A stretch of 64,000 nucleotides of DNA from JAICMB01 sp963802915 (lineage in GTDB: Bacteria; Acidobacteriota; Terriglobia; Bryobacterales; Bryobacteraceae): the NCBI GenBank assembly GCA_963802915.1, contig CAWDKQ010000013.1, positions 496,001-560,000 on the forward strand. The letters run 5' to 3'. The notes under the pieces were generated by a model. It was not told the origin of the DNA and ran no database searches. It saw nothing but the letters and a program-made list of their open reading frames with translations. A program made the translations under genes and the position numbers. Below, in pieces: positions 9,001 to 17,111 of this stretch (positions are counted from its first letter, which is position 1; each line of letters opens with the position of its first letter).

Positions 9001-10298
9001 ACCGGACTGCAGAAGAGTTGTCGGGGCGCCTTGTGAAGAACCTCGAAGCGGATGCGTCGGCCGCGTGTGACTACTATTGGCTCTATTCAAAATCACGGGA
9101 CCCCAAACCTCTGAAGACGACGGCGAAACACCTGAACCTCAAATCCGCCATCCGGCACAAAGACGACGCCGATTACCAGGAACTCCTTGGGAGCCTTCGG
9201 GACGACGACAGAATTACGGTCGTCTCGCATACCGCTCATTTTATACACCAGGTGACGAAGGCCGCAGGCACAACCGACTCATTGGTCGATGGCATCTTCG
9301 ACCTCGTCGTTTTAGATGAAAGTTCTCAAATCCCGGTCACGCTTGCATTGAGGCCCTTGGCCGCGATGAAGGCAGATGCCCAGCTCATCATCGTTGGCGA
9401 CCACAAACAAATGCCGCCAATCCAGCATCTCGAACCGCCGGAAGGCGCTGAACACCTGGTGGGCAGCATTCAGGAGTACCTCATACGACGCTTCGGCATC
9501 AAGCCTGTGCCCTTGCTGTTGAATTACCGGTCCAACAGTGACCTTGTCGAATATGCGCGATTGCTTGGTTATCCGGCCCAGTTGCAGGCCGCATTTCCCA
9601 CGCGCGCCCTCCAGTTACTAAAGGCCGTCGAGACAGTCACTAAGGCCATGCCCCCCGGTCTCCCGATCACAACGGCTTATGAGGAACTTTTGAAGCCCGA
9701 GCGGCGCGTGACCGCTCTCATCCATGAAGACGTTACGTCCTCGCAGGCGAACGAGATCGAAGCGGGGCTTGTAGCAGGACTCGCTTTCGTGACGCGCCAG
9801 GTGATCGCAAAGGAGCTCAACCAAGGCAAGACTACTGCCAAGACCGCCTATTCCGAAGATGAATTCTTCCAGTCCGGAATCGGTATTGTTACGCCGCACA
9901 AAGCCCAAAAGGCACTTGTAGTACGCAAGCTGCTGGAGCTATTTCCGAAGGCCAACCCAAAGGCGGTCTTTGAATCCGTCGATACGGTCGAGCGATTTCA
10001 GGGAGGCGAGCGCGATACCATCATCGTATCGTTCGGCGTGGGCGATACCGACATCATCGAAGGTGAAGAGGAATTTCTTCTTCAACTTGAGCGCACAAAC
10101 GTCGCCATCTCGCGGGCGCGCGCAAAATGTATCGTGCTGATGCCGAAATCACTTGCTTATCATCTGCCGACCGACGAAAAAGCAGCCGCAACGTCCATCG
10201 CCATCAAATCCTATCTGGAAGAGTTCTGCGCGAATCGGAAGGCCGTCACGGTTGAATTGGGCGGGGATAAACGAAACGGTGAAGTCCGCTGGCACTAA
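6033..10298 (+). CDS. Cas4/RecB-like nuclease fused to SF1 (Dna2/Upf1-like) helicase
   Basis: This 1421-residue protein has a nuclease-like N-terminal half and an SF1 helicase C-terminal half. In the N-terminal part, YLRTLCEREL (Cys26), RPDIIFADV and VIDLKN (about residues 143-187) and a CSSC pair near 304-307 followed by a Cys near 331 resemble the Fe-S-bound PD-(D/E)XK nucleases Cas4, AddB and Dna2. The helicase carries GPPGTGKT near 958, LDESSQ near 1094 (DExxQ-type box), GDHKQMPP near 1122, NYRSNSDL near 1164 and ERFQGGERDT with NVAISRARAK near the end. It probably unwinds and degrades DNA. The listed start is TTG; GTG at 6042 and ATG at 6048 are alternatives. The methyltransferase gene follows after 19 bases, suggesting one operon and a defence role. 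Confidence 0.8.
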   Translation: MSTVPMPLPKREFSKSKMSMYLRTLCERELYLSLFSNNPGELEKAGIPVPLKSRPGVQIITASGREFEYEQYNVLCSSLPNNVFAKNNGTAPVDLLDALSKITVPTLILQPQIEPEDFRGIAFTNIGVPKNSQKFIPKMSGLRPDIIFADVRRETEFEILPDGTRRQLPENDKRMALSVIDLKNITEANASYSAEVCLYAIFVANWLHTEGKAFLDKFFVSDRIYLWRHIEMPHFMKILSTKEGGDHANRLKALRQDLEDGLVLFLIYMPSVRKFFCEDLPRVVQLGDSKGWNAVPYHVNPRCSSCDWLGNRVWLSDDDRKHFDAHKNSYCTPAAESSDHLSKMATLTKGASSVLFVGGHQNVAGLVGIKPEAPVLRKHSLLKQDRRQISHRAESISTGKVTVDDVSKVGGLAKRIGAEFDIIVNFDSGSGLLTGIAIRGTLFSPFGSKFPAVDGKEPSSVKSLGEDAFVVNKDTAVAEWAAVLSFIECFAGWIEEAESQFAANNFKTLHTQICFWEARQYEELCNAFGRHLLNILDLPERSQRALAWIFPPDELLEKSDHICPNIVFIRDIVGGSVRLPQFFATTLIGTAEHYHHERMHPRKVDNYYLEPLGNAIPRERIFEIWKSTTGTVRIFGKTRPITEAITRYGDVLKSHTWALASITARLRMDLKAAISGDAPALSMTIPSGLAGVAYDSKVWDRWSQVSAAVAKTESLGSFIARAESLEASYKAILLVSLVKDHGNNSFEFLVSEDSSEAKLEEGDSCTVGIVSWPGFPLANGNSLGLNLDPKLSFTPMHRVIAARIETFDRVAKRLTVTLSAKWHGVEAQFNAVMAQGVLPIGKEPIYLLEDSAFDDSDVVTAILQEIGNPKCSIAAPEALAAMGASAAKKIPKGTDPDSPIAEVLWQANKLASKVLRSAKDVEAIVGFAKTANKYDLNPSQIDAVRSCAKNQLTIVWGPPGTGKTDTLVAFLHSVIRQKKARKILIAGPNYRTAEELSGRLVKNLEADASAACDYYWLYSKSRDPKPLKTTAKHLNLKSAIRHKDDADYQELLGSLRDDDRITVVSHTAHFIHQVTKAAGTTDSLVDGIFDLVVLDESSQIPVTLALRPLAAMKADAQLIIVGDHKQMPPIQHLEPPEGAEHLVGSIQEYLIRRFGIKPVPLLLNYRSNSDLVEYARLLGYPAQLQAAFPTRALQLLKAVETVTKAMPPGLPITTAYEELLKPERRVTALIHEDVTSSQANEIEAGLVAGLAFVTRQVIAKELNQGKTTAKTAYSEDEFFQSGIGIVTPHKAQKALVVRKLLELFPKANPKAVFESVDTVERFQGGERDTIIVSFGVGDTDIIEGEEEFLLQLERTNVAISRARAKCIVLMPKSLAYHLPTDEKAAATSIAIKSYLEEFCANRKAVTVELGGDKRNGEVRWH

Positions 10299-10317
10299 GA
10301 AACGAAGAGAGCTAACA

Positions 10318-11433
10318 ATGGCTACCCAGCTTGCATACAAAAAGGACTTTGCGTTTAACGCGATCTGCCCTTACTACACTATGTTTCCTCTCGAATTCCC
10401 CATGCATCTGTTGAGGAAACATAAGAGCAGCGCTCCCACAGTGTATGATCCTTTCTGCGGGCGCGGAACTACGATTTATGCTGCTCGCAAGTTAGGCTTA
10501 CGCTCATACGGCCGGGACACTTCACCAATTGCTGTAGCCATTGCGCAAGCTAAGCTTGCCAGCGCTGAATTAGATGATGTCATAGCGCTGGCGGCGAAGT
10601 TAGTCGCCACAACACCCAAGGATGTGCCGGATAGCCCGTTCTTCAAGAGAGCGTTCTCCAACAAAACACTGTTGCAGATTTGCAGTCTTCGTGAAGGACT
10701 GCTTGATGAGAAGCGGGTAACGAGCGAGTCCGCGATTCTGCGCGCCGCCGCGCTTGGGTGCTTACACGGCCCCCTGCCGGAACGCGACGGAAACCCTAGC
10801 TATTTTTCCAACCAGATGCCGCGGACGTTCGCGACCAAACCTGATTACTCCCTCAAGTATTGGGGCGACCGCGACCTGTTCCCTCCAAATGCGTCTGTAG
10901 TCGATGTGCTCACGAAGAAGCTCAAACGCATTACGGATTTGAATACCGATTCTCCCAGCCACATTCGGAACGTAAGATGCCTGGATGCACGCAAGGCCGC
11001 GTCGTTCGGCAGAACCAAAGGCCCGGTTGTCGTTGTGACATCTCCCCCGTATTATGGAATGCGGACCTATGTGCAGGACCAATGGCTAAGAATGTGGTTC
11101 CTCGGCGGTGATGAAGAAATCGACTACGAAAACCACAACCAACTCTGCCATAGTGGCCATGAACGGTTTATCAAAGATTTGGCCAAAGTCTGGCGCAACA
11201 TCGGGAAGCGTGTTCAGGATGAGGCGCACCTGTACGTCCGTTTTGGCAGCATTCCGTCAGCTAAGAGCGACGCACGGAAGATCTTGAAGGCGTCCTTAGA
11301 AGAGGCGGGTTATTGGACACTTGTTTCCGTCCGAAACGCCCAAACGTCACATTTCGGCAAGCGCCAAGCCGACTACATGGGCCGCGATTCCGATCCCTCC
11401 GCTGAGTTCGACTTCCATGCCGTGATCAATTAA
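10318..11433 (+). CDS. DNA methyltransferase (N4-cytosine/N6-adenine type)
   Basis: This 371-residue protein has a SAM-binding motif near residues 42-52 (YDPFCGRGTT) followed by SYGRDTSPIA, and a catalytic TSPPYYG near residue 241. That is an amino-methyltransferase with motif I before motif IV, the reverse of the order in beta-class enzymes that also use SPPY. Target base and site are unknown. The ATG at 10318 lies 19 bases after the helicase-nuclease stop on the same strand, so co-expression is likely. In this setting the enzyme may mark self DNA so the helicase-nuclease, or the convergent PD-(D/E)XK protein, attacks only unmarked DNA. That role is inferred from context. Confidence 0.85.
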   Translation: MATQLAYKKDFAFNAICPYYTMFPLEFPMHLLRKHKSSAPTVYDPFCGRGTTIYAARKLGLRSYGRDTSPIAVAIAQAKLASAELDDVIALAAKLVATTPKDVPDSPFFKRAFSNKTLLQICSLREGLLDEKRVTSESAILRAAALGCLHGPLPERDGNPSYFSNQMPRTFATKPDYSLKYWGDRDLFPPNASVVDVLTKKLKRITDLNTDSPSHIRNVRCLDARKAASFGRTKGPVVVVTSPPYYGMRTYVQDQWLRMWFLGGDEEIDYENHNQLCHSGHERFIKDLAKVWRNIGKRVQDEAHLYVRFGSIPSAKSDARKILKASLEEAGYWTLVSVRNAQTSHFGKRQADYMGRDSDPSAEFDFHAVIN

Positions 11434-11612
11434 CATCATCTGCCCACTGATCTGCGGTGTCGAATGCATCAGCGAAGCAAATCGTCTCTCTGTACCGAAT
11501 CTTTCTTGCGGCTCGATGCCCTACGTGATAATCCGGTCTATAAAGCGGCCAGGCTGTTCCCGTCCGTTACCTCCGATCCCTAAATGCGATGGTGACGCTG
11601 TGACCCCCCTCG

Positions 11613-13169
11613 TCATCGCGAGGAACTGGGCATCGTTTCGTAACAGCGGAACACGATCAGGACTATGCAGGTGGGATATTCTGACGTATCGGGGAAACGC
11701 CGCTCGATGACAGTGGCGCAGTTCTCCAGGCTGACGACCTGCGCAACGGCGCTCGGCAGGTCAAGGACCACCACAACCCCCAGCCTTGAGATCGCAGCGT
11801 AGGCAGCAGCCTGGCCGCCGGGCTTGAACGTCGCGTCTACGTCGGCCACGTCTAGCGGCTCTCTGCGGCCGTGGCGGACTTTGAGTTCGATCGGGATGGT
11901 GTCATCGAAAAGGATGTCAATTTCGCCGCCGAATCTTTCGGGCTTCTTTACCACACGTGATCCGAACTCGTTCCAGATCCTTTCATAGATAGCGGGCAGG
12001 AAGAATTGGTCTTCTATTTGCAGCGTTTTGTCCTGCACATGCTGCTTCATCCATTCGCGGGCAGGCCGCGCCATGAAGGTCGGCTCCTGCAGGCAGTACG
12101 ACGCCTTGCGTATCAGCCAGGAGCACAGCGTCCCGAAGGAGAGCTCAAGCTTCGGTTTACCCCCAAAGACGAGACCTTCACGAACGTTGCGGTGAAGGCG
12201 GTGATACAACGCGAGTTCGGTCTCGTTCAGCAGAGAGCGCGTCGCTGCATCGAGCCCTGCAGCGCTCGCACCGAAAATATTCCGCGTCGGCGGCCTGCGA
12301 ACCGAGTAGCGAACGACGACATCGTTGTGCTCTAACGGATCGCTTTCGAGGTCGAGATCGGCGATGTCGAGGAATCCGTTCACCTCCAGAAACAAAGGCA
12401 GGAGGATCTTGTCCTGCACGGTTGATGTCCCGATTCCCGGCATGGTCACGTTCACGTCTTCTGCGTATTCCTGGATCGCCCAGCGGAAAGGCATTTGATT
12501 TGAAAGGACGGAGAATGCCGTTTCCCCGGTCAACGCCTGGCGTTTATCAAGATAGTTGGTCAGCAGCCCAACTTGTTTGCGATAGTCGATTCGCGGCCCC
12601 GGATCGGCGGGCCGACCCTGTGCACCGTCGAGCTTTTGCAGAAGCTTGGCGTTGAGCTCAAGTTCAGCCGGAATATATTCGCCGAGCCTCTCGCGCAGGA
12701 CTGACGGCCGCACTACGATATCGAAGATAATGACTTTCCCGTTCGCACGGGACGTGAAGTCGTCAATGCAAGGCAACCGGTTATCCCCTTTATCGCCTGA
12801 CTTAAGCCATCCCAGCCGTGATGCGATGTGTTTCTGGTAGTAGTCGAGGGCAGGCTCGGTGGTCGCGCGTGCCTTCAGTTCAACACCGAAAAGTGCTGAA
12901 AGCAGGTCCGCGCCAGCCTCTATAATCTTGGGGGCCTCGGAGAATGTCACGCCCTCCAGCGCTTCCGCCAGTTCCTCCGGATTGCCACGGCGGAAGAGGT
13001 CGCATAGCGACAACTGAACGGTTATCGCTGTCGCTGCGTTGGGGTCCGGGCATTTTGTCAGGATGACCCGGCCAAAGAATGTCTCGCTGAGTTCGGTAAA
13101 TCGCAGTTTGTGGTGCTGGCGGGCCACAAAGCCGCCCGCCTTCCCTGGCGCTTCACTTTCGTCGCTCAC
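11613..13169 (-). CDS. PD-(D/E)XK (RecB-family) nuclease-like protein of 518 residues
   Basis: A GTG start at 13169 is preferred because AGGAG lies six bases upstream; a TTG at 13184 extends the frame by five residues. The first 400 residues match nothing I recognise. Near residue 413 a nuclease core appears: RFGGEIDILF, then PIELKVRHG, then GGQAAAYAAI. These give the G-E-x-D, E-x-K and Q-x3-Y elements of RecB-type nucleases, so the C-terminal domain is probably catalytic. The gene converges on the methyltransferase with about 180 bases between them. It may be the restriction partner of the module and the N-terminal part may be a sensor or target-binding region; both points are inference. Confidence 0.6.
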   Translation of the reverse strand: MSDESEAPGKAGGFVARQHHKLRFTELSETFFGRVILTKCPDPNAATAITVQLSLCDLFRRGNPEELAEALEGVTFSEAPKIIEAGADLLSALFGVELKARATTEPALDYYQKHIASRLGWLKSGDKGDNRLPCIDDFTSRANGKVIIFDIVVRPSVLRERLGEYIPAELELNAKLLQKLDGAQGRPADPGPRIDYRKQVGLLTNYLDKRQALTGETAFSVLSNQMPFRWAIQEYAEDVNVTMPGIGTSTVQDKILLPLFLEVNGFLDIADLDLESDPLEHNDVVVRYSVRRPPTRNIFGASAAGLDAATRSLLNETELALYHRLHRNVREGLVFGGKPKLELSFGTLCSWLIRKASYCLQEPTFMARPAREWMKQHVQDKTLQIEDQFFLPAIYERIWNEFGSRVVKKPERFGGEIDILFDDTIPIELKVRHGRREPLDVADVDATFKPGGQAAAYAAISRLGVVVVLDLPSAVAQVVSLENCATVIERRFPDTSEYPTCIVLIVFRCYETMPSSSR

Positions 13170-13343
13170 TCTCGCTCCTCGCAATCATTCGCATCAGCCT
13201 TCATAGGCGCAACTACTACGTCATCTTGAAGTAAAGGTCGAGGTGCTTCCAACCTTGTATCGGTCTCGTCTGGAGAGCTTCAGCCGGGATGCACCTGACT
13301 TCCCTGCGGCGTTACCCGAGCTCCGACTAGCGTAGGCTAACAT

Positions 13344-13380
13344 CCTTACCTTCGCATTTTCCGGCTTCGGTTGGGTAAGG
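13344..13380. other. Inverted repeat between the integrase and the PD-(D/E)XK gene
   Basis: CCTTACC at 13344-13350 is exactly complementary to GGTAAGG at 13374-13380. The 23-base interval is partly GC-rich. It lies just past the integrase 3' end and upstream of the next minus-strand gene, so it could act as a terminator-like hairpin for the integrase or be part of an attachment region. No U-run follows on the minus strand. No second copy was found. The rest of 13170-13434 shows no gene. Confidence 0.3.
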
Positions 13381-13434
13381 TCGCGCCCGCGAAGTATCGG
13401 TTGTGGTCCATGCCTGAAATTCCATACCCTGCCC

Positions 13435-14496
13435 TCAAATCACCAGCTTGTGGCTGGCGCTCTGCGACGTGGTGCGCCGCCGCTTGTCGTAGATTTGGGT
13501 GGTGGTGATGTGGCGGTGCCCGAGGAGATCCTGGACTTCCGCCATCTCGTTATTGCCGTCGAGCAGCAACGTGGCGGTGGTCGCGCGCAGCGAGTGCGGC
13601 GTGTAGATGCAGCGGATTTTCGGCTTGCCGTCCTTGGCCGTCACTTCCTTCATCGCGCCGGGGAGCCGCTGAAGGTAGCCCAGGATCACCCGGTACAGTG
13701 TCACTTCGTCCATAGCGCGCGCCGCGAGGTCCTCGGAGCTTGGCGCACGGCGGGGGCGGAAGAGAGGGCCGGAGGTGAGTGCGGCGTGCTGGATGTATTC
13801 CTCGATGGCCTGGCCGGCGACGACATTCAGGCCGATCGTGCGGCGCTTGTCGCCTTTTTCATGGACGCGGACGGTCGCGTTGCCGTCTTCGAGGTGGAAG
13901 TCCTCGACCTTGAGGCGGCAGCCGGTGCCGAGCCTGATGCCGGAATATATGAACAGCTTGACGATGGCGCGGTCGCGGTAATCGAGCACGGATTCGCCGG
14001 ACGGCATGTTCATCAGCTGCCGGGCGCGCAGCAGGGAGAGCGCCTTGGTTTCCTTGCGCGCGTCGGCGGATTCGCGCGAGATGAACTGCGCGTGGGCGGG
14101 ATTGGGGACCGTGATGGGCAGGCGCAGTTCGCCCGCGGCTCCGTGCAGGTATTTGTAGAAGCTCGACAGCGAGCTGATGCGGCGGCTGAGCGTCTTGGGA
14201 GCCGCGCCGTCGTCCCGCATCCAGTCGCGGAACGCCAGGACATCGGTCACCGACACTTGCAGCAACTTGCCCGCGTCCTCGGGCCAGCGGATGCCAGTGA
14301 AGTTAACGAACGCCATGATGTCTTCGCGGTAGGCGCGCTGCGTGTGCTTCGACTGCCTTCGCTTGACCCAGGTTTCGAAGATGGCGGCGACGGAAAAATA
14401 GAACCGCTTGACGCGCTCCTGAGTATCGGGTGTGAATTGCCCGGCAAGGATCGGCGGCAGCGGTACATGCGAATCCGTTACAAGCCCATTGTTCAT
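13435..14496 (-). CDS. Tyrosine recombinase/integrase (XerC/D-like)
   Basis: This 353-residue recombinase has an N-terminal SAM-like core-binding domain (QRAYREDIMAFVNF through the SSFYKYLHG helix) and a C-terminal catalytic domain. Catalytic positions are visible: Arg in IYSGIRLGTGCRL, the HSLRATTAT box (H-x-x-R), GHRHITTTQIYDKR (His and the Tyr nucleophile). Length is typical of Xer/phage-type integrases. It probably integrates or excises the island or recombines cassettes. It is preceded by a nine-base-arm inverted repeat at 14522-14545 that may be a binding or regulatory site. No tRNA or clear att duplication was seen nearby. Confidence 0.95.
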   Translation of the reverse strand: MNNGLVTDSHVPLPPILAGQFTPDTQERVKRFYFSVAAIFETWVKRRQSKHTQRAYREDIMAFVNFTGIRWPEDAGKLLQVSVTDVLAFRDWMRDDGAAPKTLSRRISSLSSFYKYLHGAAGELRLPITVPNPAHAQFISRESADARKETKALSLLRARQLMNMPSGESVLDYRDRAIVKLFIYSGIRLGTGCRLKVEDFHLEDGNATVRVHEKGDKRRTIGLNVVAGQAIEEYIQHAALTSGPLFRPRRAPSSEDLAARAMDEVTLYRVILGYLQRLPGAMKEVTAKDGKPKIRCIYTPHSLRATTATLLLDGNNEMAEVQDLLGHRHITTTQIYDKRRRTTSQSASHKLVI

Positions 14497-14521
14497 ATAC
14501 TGCCCCCGCCGTGTTTCTTAC

Positions 14522-14545
14522 GAAAGATAACGGATTTTATCTTTC
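14522..14545. promoter_or_regulatory. Perfect inverted repeat in front of the integrase
   Basis: GAAAGATAA (14522-14530) and TTATCTTTC (14537-14545) form perfect nine-base arms around CGGATT, 26 bases upstream of the integrase start. It is AT-rich in a GC-rich setting. It could be an integrase or excisionase binding site, an operator or a recombination core site. No copy elsewhere in the window was recognised. Confidence 0.4.
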
Positions 14546-14743
14546 ACAAGGGGAGCAGGCAAGGGGGAAATTTCAGACGTTGCTTGAGGGTGACAGTGAA
14601 GCGGCGATCACGTTGCCAGTCGCAAATGCGATTGACTTTTCGCGCCGAATTGGTTCTCGAAATTCACAATACACGCAGCCGCGTGAGCATGCAAATACAA
14701 TCCGGTGTTGACCGCGCGGACTGAGCCCGGTACATCCGTCGGC

Positions 14744-15298
14744 ATGGCTAAAGCGCCCACACGCCCCACTAAACAGGTCTCAGCACTGCGGCCCGTGGAA
14801 AGCCTCATCCACGTCATCCGTGGCCAAAAGGTCATACTCGATTCCGATCTGGCGGAGTTGTATGGCGTGCCAACCAAGCGCCTCAATGAAGCCGTTAAAC
14901 GCAATCCGACTCGGTTTCCGGCGAAATTCATGTTCAGGCTTTCAGCGGAGGAGGCGAATAGGATGCGGTCGCAATTTGCGACCGCATCGAAAACAAACAT
15001 CAGATTTCAGCCGCTTGCGTTCACCGAGCACGGGGTTGTGATGCTTTCCGCCGTGCTGAATAGCGAGCGGGCAATTCAGATGAGCATTCTGGTGGTTGAC
15101 GCGTTCGTTCGTATGCGGGAGTTGATGGCTTCGAACAAAGATATCGCCGCCCGTGTCGAAAAGCTGGAGCGCTGCCACGACCGCTCGGCTTCTGTCATCG
15201 AGATTCTCGTCGAGGACATCGACCGCCTGGCGCATGAGGTGAAGGAAATGAAGGCGCTGCCGACGCCGTCAAGGCGCAAGATTGGGTTTGACCTGTAA
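14744..15298 (+). CDS. ORF6N-domain DNA-binding protein
   Basis: This 184-residue protein carries an ORF6N domain in its first half: ESLIHVIRGQKVILDSDLAE, then LYGVPTKRLNEAVKRN and FMFRLSAEEANRMRSQ, a classic KilA-N/ORF6N signature. The C-terminal region (ASNKDIAARVEKLERCH onward) is helical and probably oligomerises. ATG at 14744 is preferred over an in-frame GTG at 14705. ORF6N proteins are common on phages and integrative elements and are assumed to bind DNA; their cellular role is poorly defined. Position next to the integrase agrees with a mobile origin. Confidence 0.85.
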   Translation: MAKAPTRPTKQVSALRPVESLIHVIRGQKVILDSDLAELYGVPTKRLNEAVKRNPTRFPAKFMFRLSAEEANRMRSQFATASKTNIRFQPLAFTEHGVVMLSAVLNSERAIQMSILVVDAFVRMRELMASNKDIAARVEKLERCHDRSASVIEILVEDIDRLAHEVKEMKALPTPSRRKIGFDL

Positions 15299-15839
15299 AA
15301 ATACGTTCCCGGCCCCGCCGTTGCCGCCATAGCCTGTCTCAAATTGTTCGACGTGGTCCTCCAGCTTAACCACATCCCTGTTCACGCCGAGACTGCCGCC
15401 TACCAGCACAACTCGGCGAGACGCTTCGCTTTCGCTTCGGACTTTTTCATGGCCGCTCTCCTGAAGACCCACCGTTAGTGAATTCGCCCCGTCAAGTAAC
15501 GTTCGCGTTTGAAACACCCTTCACTTCGCTGAGGCTTCGCGGCAACATCACCCCCCCAATGTGCTTCCGTCTGCCGCTTCTTGTGACCGCATTCCAGCAT
15601 GCCCTCGCCAATCGCACTCCGATCTCCCGAGCCTCGAATGGAGTGAAAACGGCCGGAGAGCGATCATGGAGCCGCAACGACTGTCGTCTCCTCCCCTGTT
15701 GTTGCCGCTCTTATCCCGAGCAGAAACGCGCTGCCTAGTGCGTCAAGCAAGTTCCGCACCAAGGGACCGAGAACCAGCTTGACGCGGCATCGGTTTCCGC
15801 TGCGGGGAGCGGTCAACAACTTCGAAAGGAGACCCGCTT
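15299..15839. other. 541-base interval with no convincing gene
   Basis: Short overlapping frames exist on both strands but none has family features. On the minus strand a good Shine-Dalgarno (CAGGAGAG) precedes a 16-codon peptide rich in Lys, Glu and Ala near 15400-15450, which could be the start of a degraded gene. At the right end CCGCT and AGCGG arms and a GAAAGGAG ribosome-binding site precede the next gene. Confidence 0.4.
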
Positions 15840-16280
15840 ATGAAATATTCAGTCCTATTTGCCGAAGACGTTCCACGCTACTGCACAGTAGCGATCGAGG
15901 CAGAGAGCGCCGAGCAGGCCATAGAAAAGGCCAAGGATTATCCGAATACCGGCAATCTCGATTTCGATGATCCCGACGGGAGTGGCCCGGTTTGTTTCCG
16001 TATTGTCCATATCGAGGATGCCGAAGGAGAGATTGTCATTGATGATGTGCCTCTCGACGATTTCTTCCTTCGTTGCGGCGGTGATGCAGATCGCCGCCTA
16101 TGCGGCAACGCTGAGGATATGCTGAAAGCCCTCGAAGTAGGCCACAGCAGGGATTGGATTTGTAATGCCGCTATAACCGACGATATTGAAGCGCTCCGCA
16201 AAATCTGTCTCGCACATGCGGACTGGTGGAACAACATCGCATGGCCATTGATCCGGAAGGTGAAAGGCGGTGCGGTATGA
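15840..16280 (+). CDS. Small acidic accessory protein, first gene of a three-gene cassette
   Basis: This 146-residue acidic protein has GAAAGGAG nine bases before its ATG. Its first 70 residues (KYSVLFAEDVPRYCTVAIEA, then SAEQAIEKAKDY) resemble the start of the protein at 50159-50566 in pattern: Y-x-V, VPxY, I-D/E-A, x-E-A-x-E-K-A. The two are probably distant paralogues. No catalytic motif was found. Its TGA overlaps the ATG of the next gene (ATGA), implying a coupled operon of mobile-element cargo. Function unknown. Confidence 0.75.
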   Translation: MKYSVLFAEDVPRYCTVAIEAESAEQAIEKAKDYPNTGNLDFDDPDGSGPVCFRIVHIEDAEGEIVIDDVPLDDFFLRCGGDADRRLCGNAEDMLKALEVGHSRDWICNAAITDDIEALRKICLAHADWWNNIAWPLIRKVKGGAV

Positions 16281-16561
16281 GCACCGCCGCCAATTCAAAT
16301 TGCCTGACGGGTATGCAATGCCCGAAATGCAAGAGCCTGGAGCCGTTCGCCATCGGGATAACCACAACCGTAAGGGTATTCGACGACGGCACGGACGACC
16401 AGCTAAGCGGTACGCATTGGGATGACGATTCATATTGCGAGTGCTGCCAGTGCATCTTTACCGCGACCGTCGCCGATTTCACATTATACCGACGGAGGGA
16501 GGCGGGTTCACAAGCCATCAGGGAGCTGAAAGCGGCGCCGGAAAAGGCAGGTGCGGCATGA
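16277..16561 (+). CDS. Small Zn-ribbon-like protein of the accessory cassette
   Basis: This 94-residue protein is coupled by ATGA overlaps to the genes on both sides. It has a CPKC knuckle near residues 15-18 and CECC near residues 53-56, separated by a beta-rich segment, so it likely binds one zinc. The family was not recognised; similar short Zn-ribbon proteins occur on conjugative elements. The frame is open further upstream (16226), but ATG at 16277 fits the operon overlap best. Confidence 0.7.
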   Translation: MSTAANSNCLTGMQCPKCKSLEPFAIGITTTVRVFDDGTDDQLSGTHWDDDSYCECCQCIFTATVADFTLYRRREAGSQAIRELKAAPEKAGAA

Positions 16562-17001
16562 GCACCCTCAATGAAGAAGCGCCAGCCGATAGCGACGATG
16601 CCGACCTGGACGGCGGCGAAGAACTTCATATCGCTGAGGACTCCGACGACAACGAACCGCCCCCCGCGGCTTTTAAGCCCGAAGAAATCGAATGCGCATT
16701 CCGCAGGGCGACCTCCGGCTTTTCCGGGGCAACGGAGCGATGGACCGAGCGCGCCGCAAGGGGCATGACCGATGAGGAACTGGCCGAAGCACTGAAATAT
16801 GAAATCGGCATCTTTGGCGGCCAATGCGGCCCCGGCATGCTTGGTATCTCGTATCAGGGCAGCGGGCTCAAGATTTGGGCGGATAGAGGCATCGGCAACC
16901 ACATGCGCAGGCCCATTCTTGCGGGAGCCGCAACGGTATCCATGGCGCGAGTCGTCTATGACATCCGGGACCCAAACGACAAACAGATGAGTTTTCTATG
17001 A
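16558..17001 (+). CDS. Acidic hypothetical protein, last gene of the accessory cassette
   Basis: This 147-residue protein opens with a strongly acidic, probably disordered stretch (about residues 5-40, rich in Asp and Glu). A helical region follows (EEIECAFRRATSGF, GMTDEELAEALKYEIG), then a small glycine-rich segment. The start overlaps the preceding stop as ATGA. No known domain was recognised. The helix-loop pattern could be a protein-binding module, but nothing shows a partner. Confidence 0.65.
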   Translation: MSTLNEEAPADSDDADLDGGEELHIAEDSDDNEPPPAAFKPEEIECAFRRATSGFSGATERWTERAARGMTDEELAEALKYEIGIFGGQCGPGMLGISYQGSGLKIWADRGIGNHMRRPILAGAATVSMARVVYDIRDPNDKQMSFL

Positions 17002-17111
17002 CGGTCACGTGCTCCGCAGGCGGCTAGGAATGGCCCCACGATCCCGCTCTGCAGGTGCGCTGCCAAAACCTGTTGTGCCAAAGCGGGACACTATCGCAGC
17101 GCCGCCGGCCG

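Noticed and set aside
13450..14724. 424-codon plus-strand frame opposite the integrase
   Set aside because: It lies antisense to a clear tyrosine recombinase and its translation is Arg/Ala/Gly/Asp-rich with no domain; GC-rich genes often leave such open frames.
15269..15517. Minus-strand 82-codon frame with a Gly-rich end, considered as a small peptide precursor
   Set aside because: No processing genes nearby, no clear leader, and overlap with the ORF6N gene end; a short Shine-Dalgarno-led peptide in another frame nearby is equally unconvincing.
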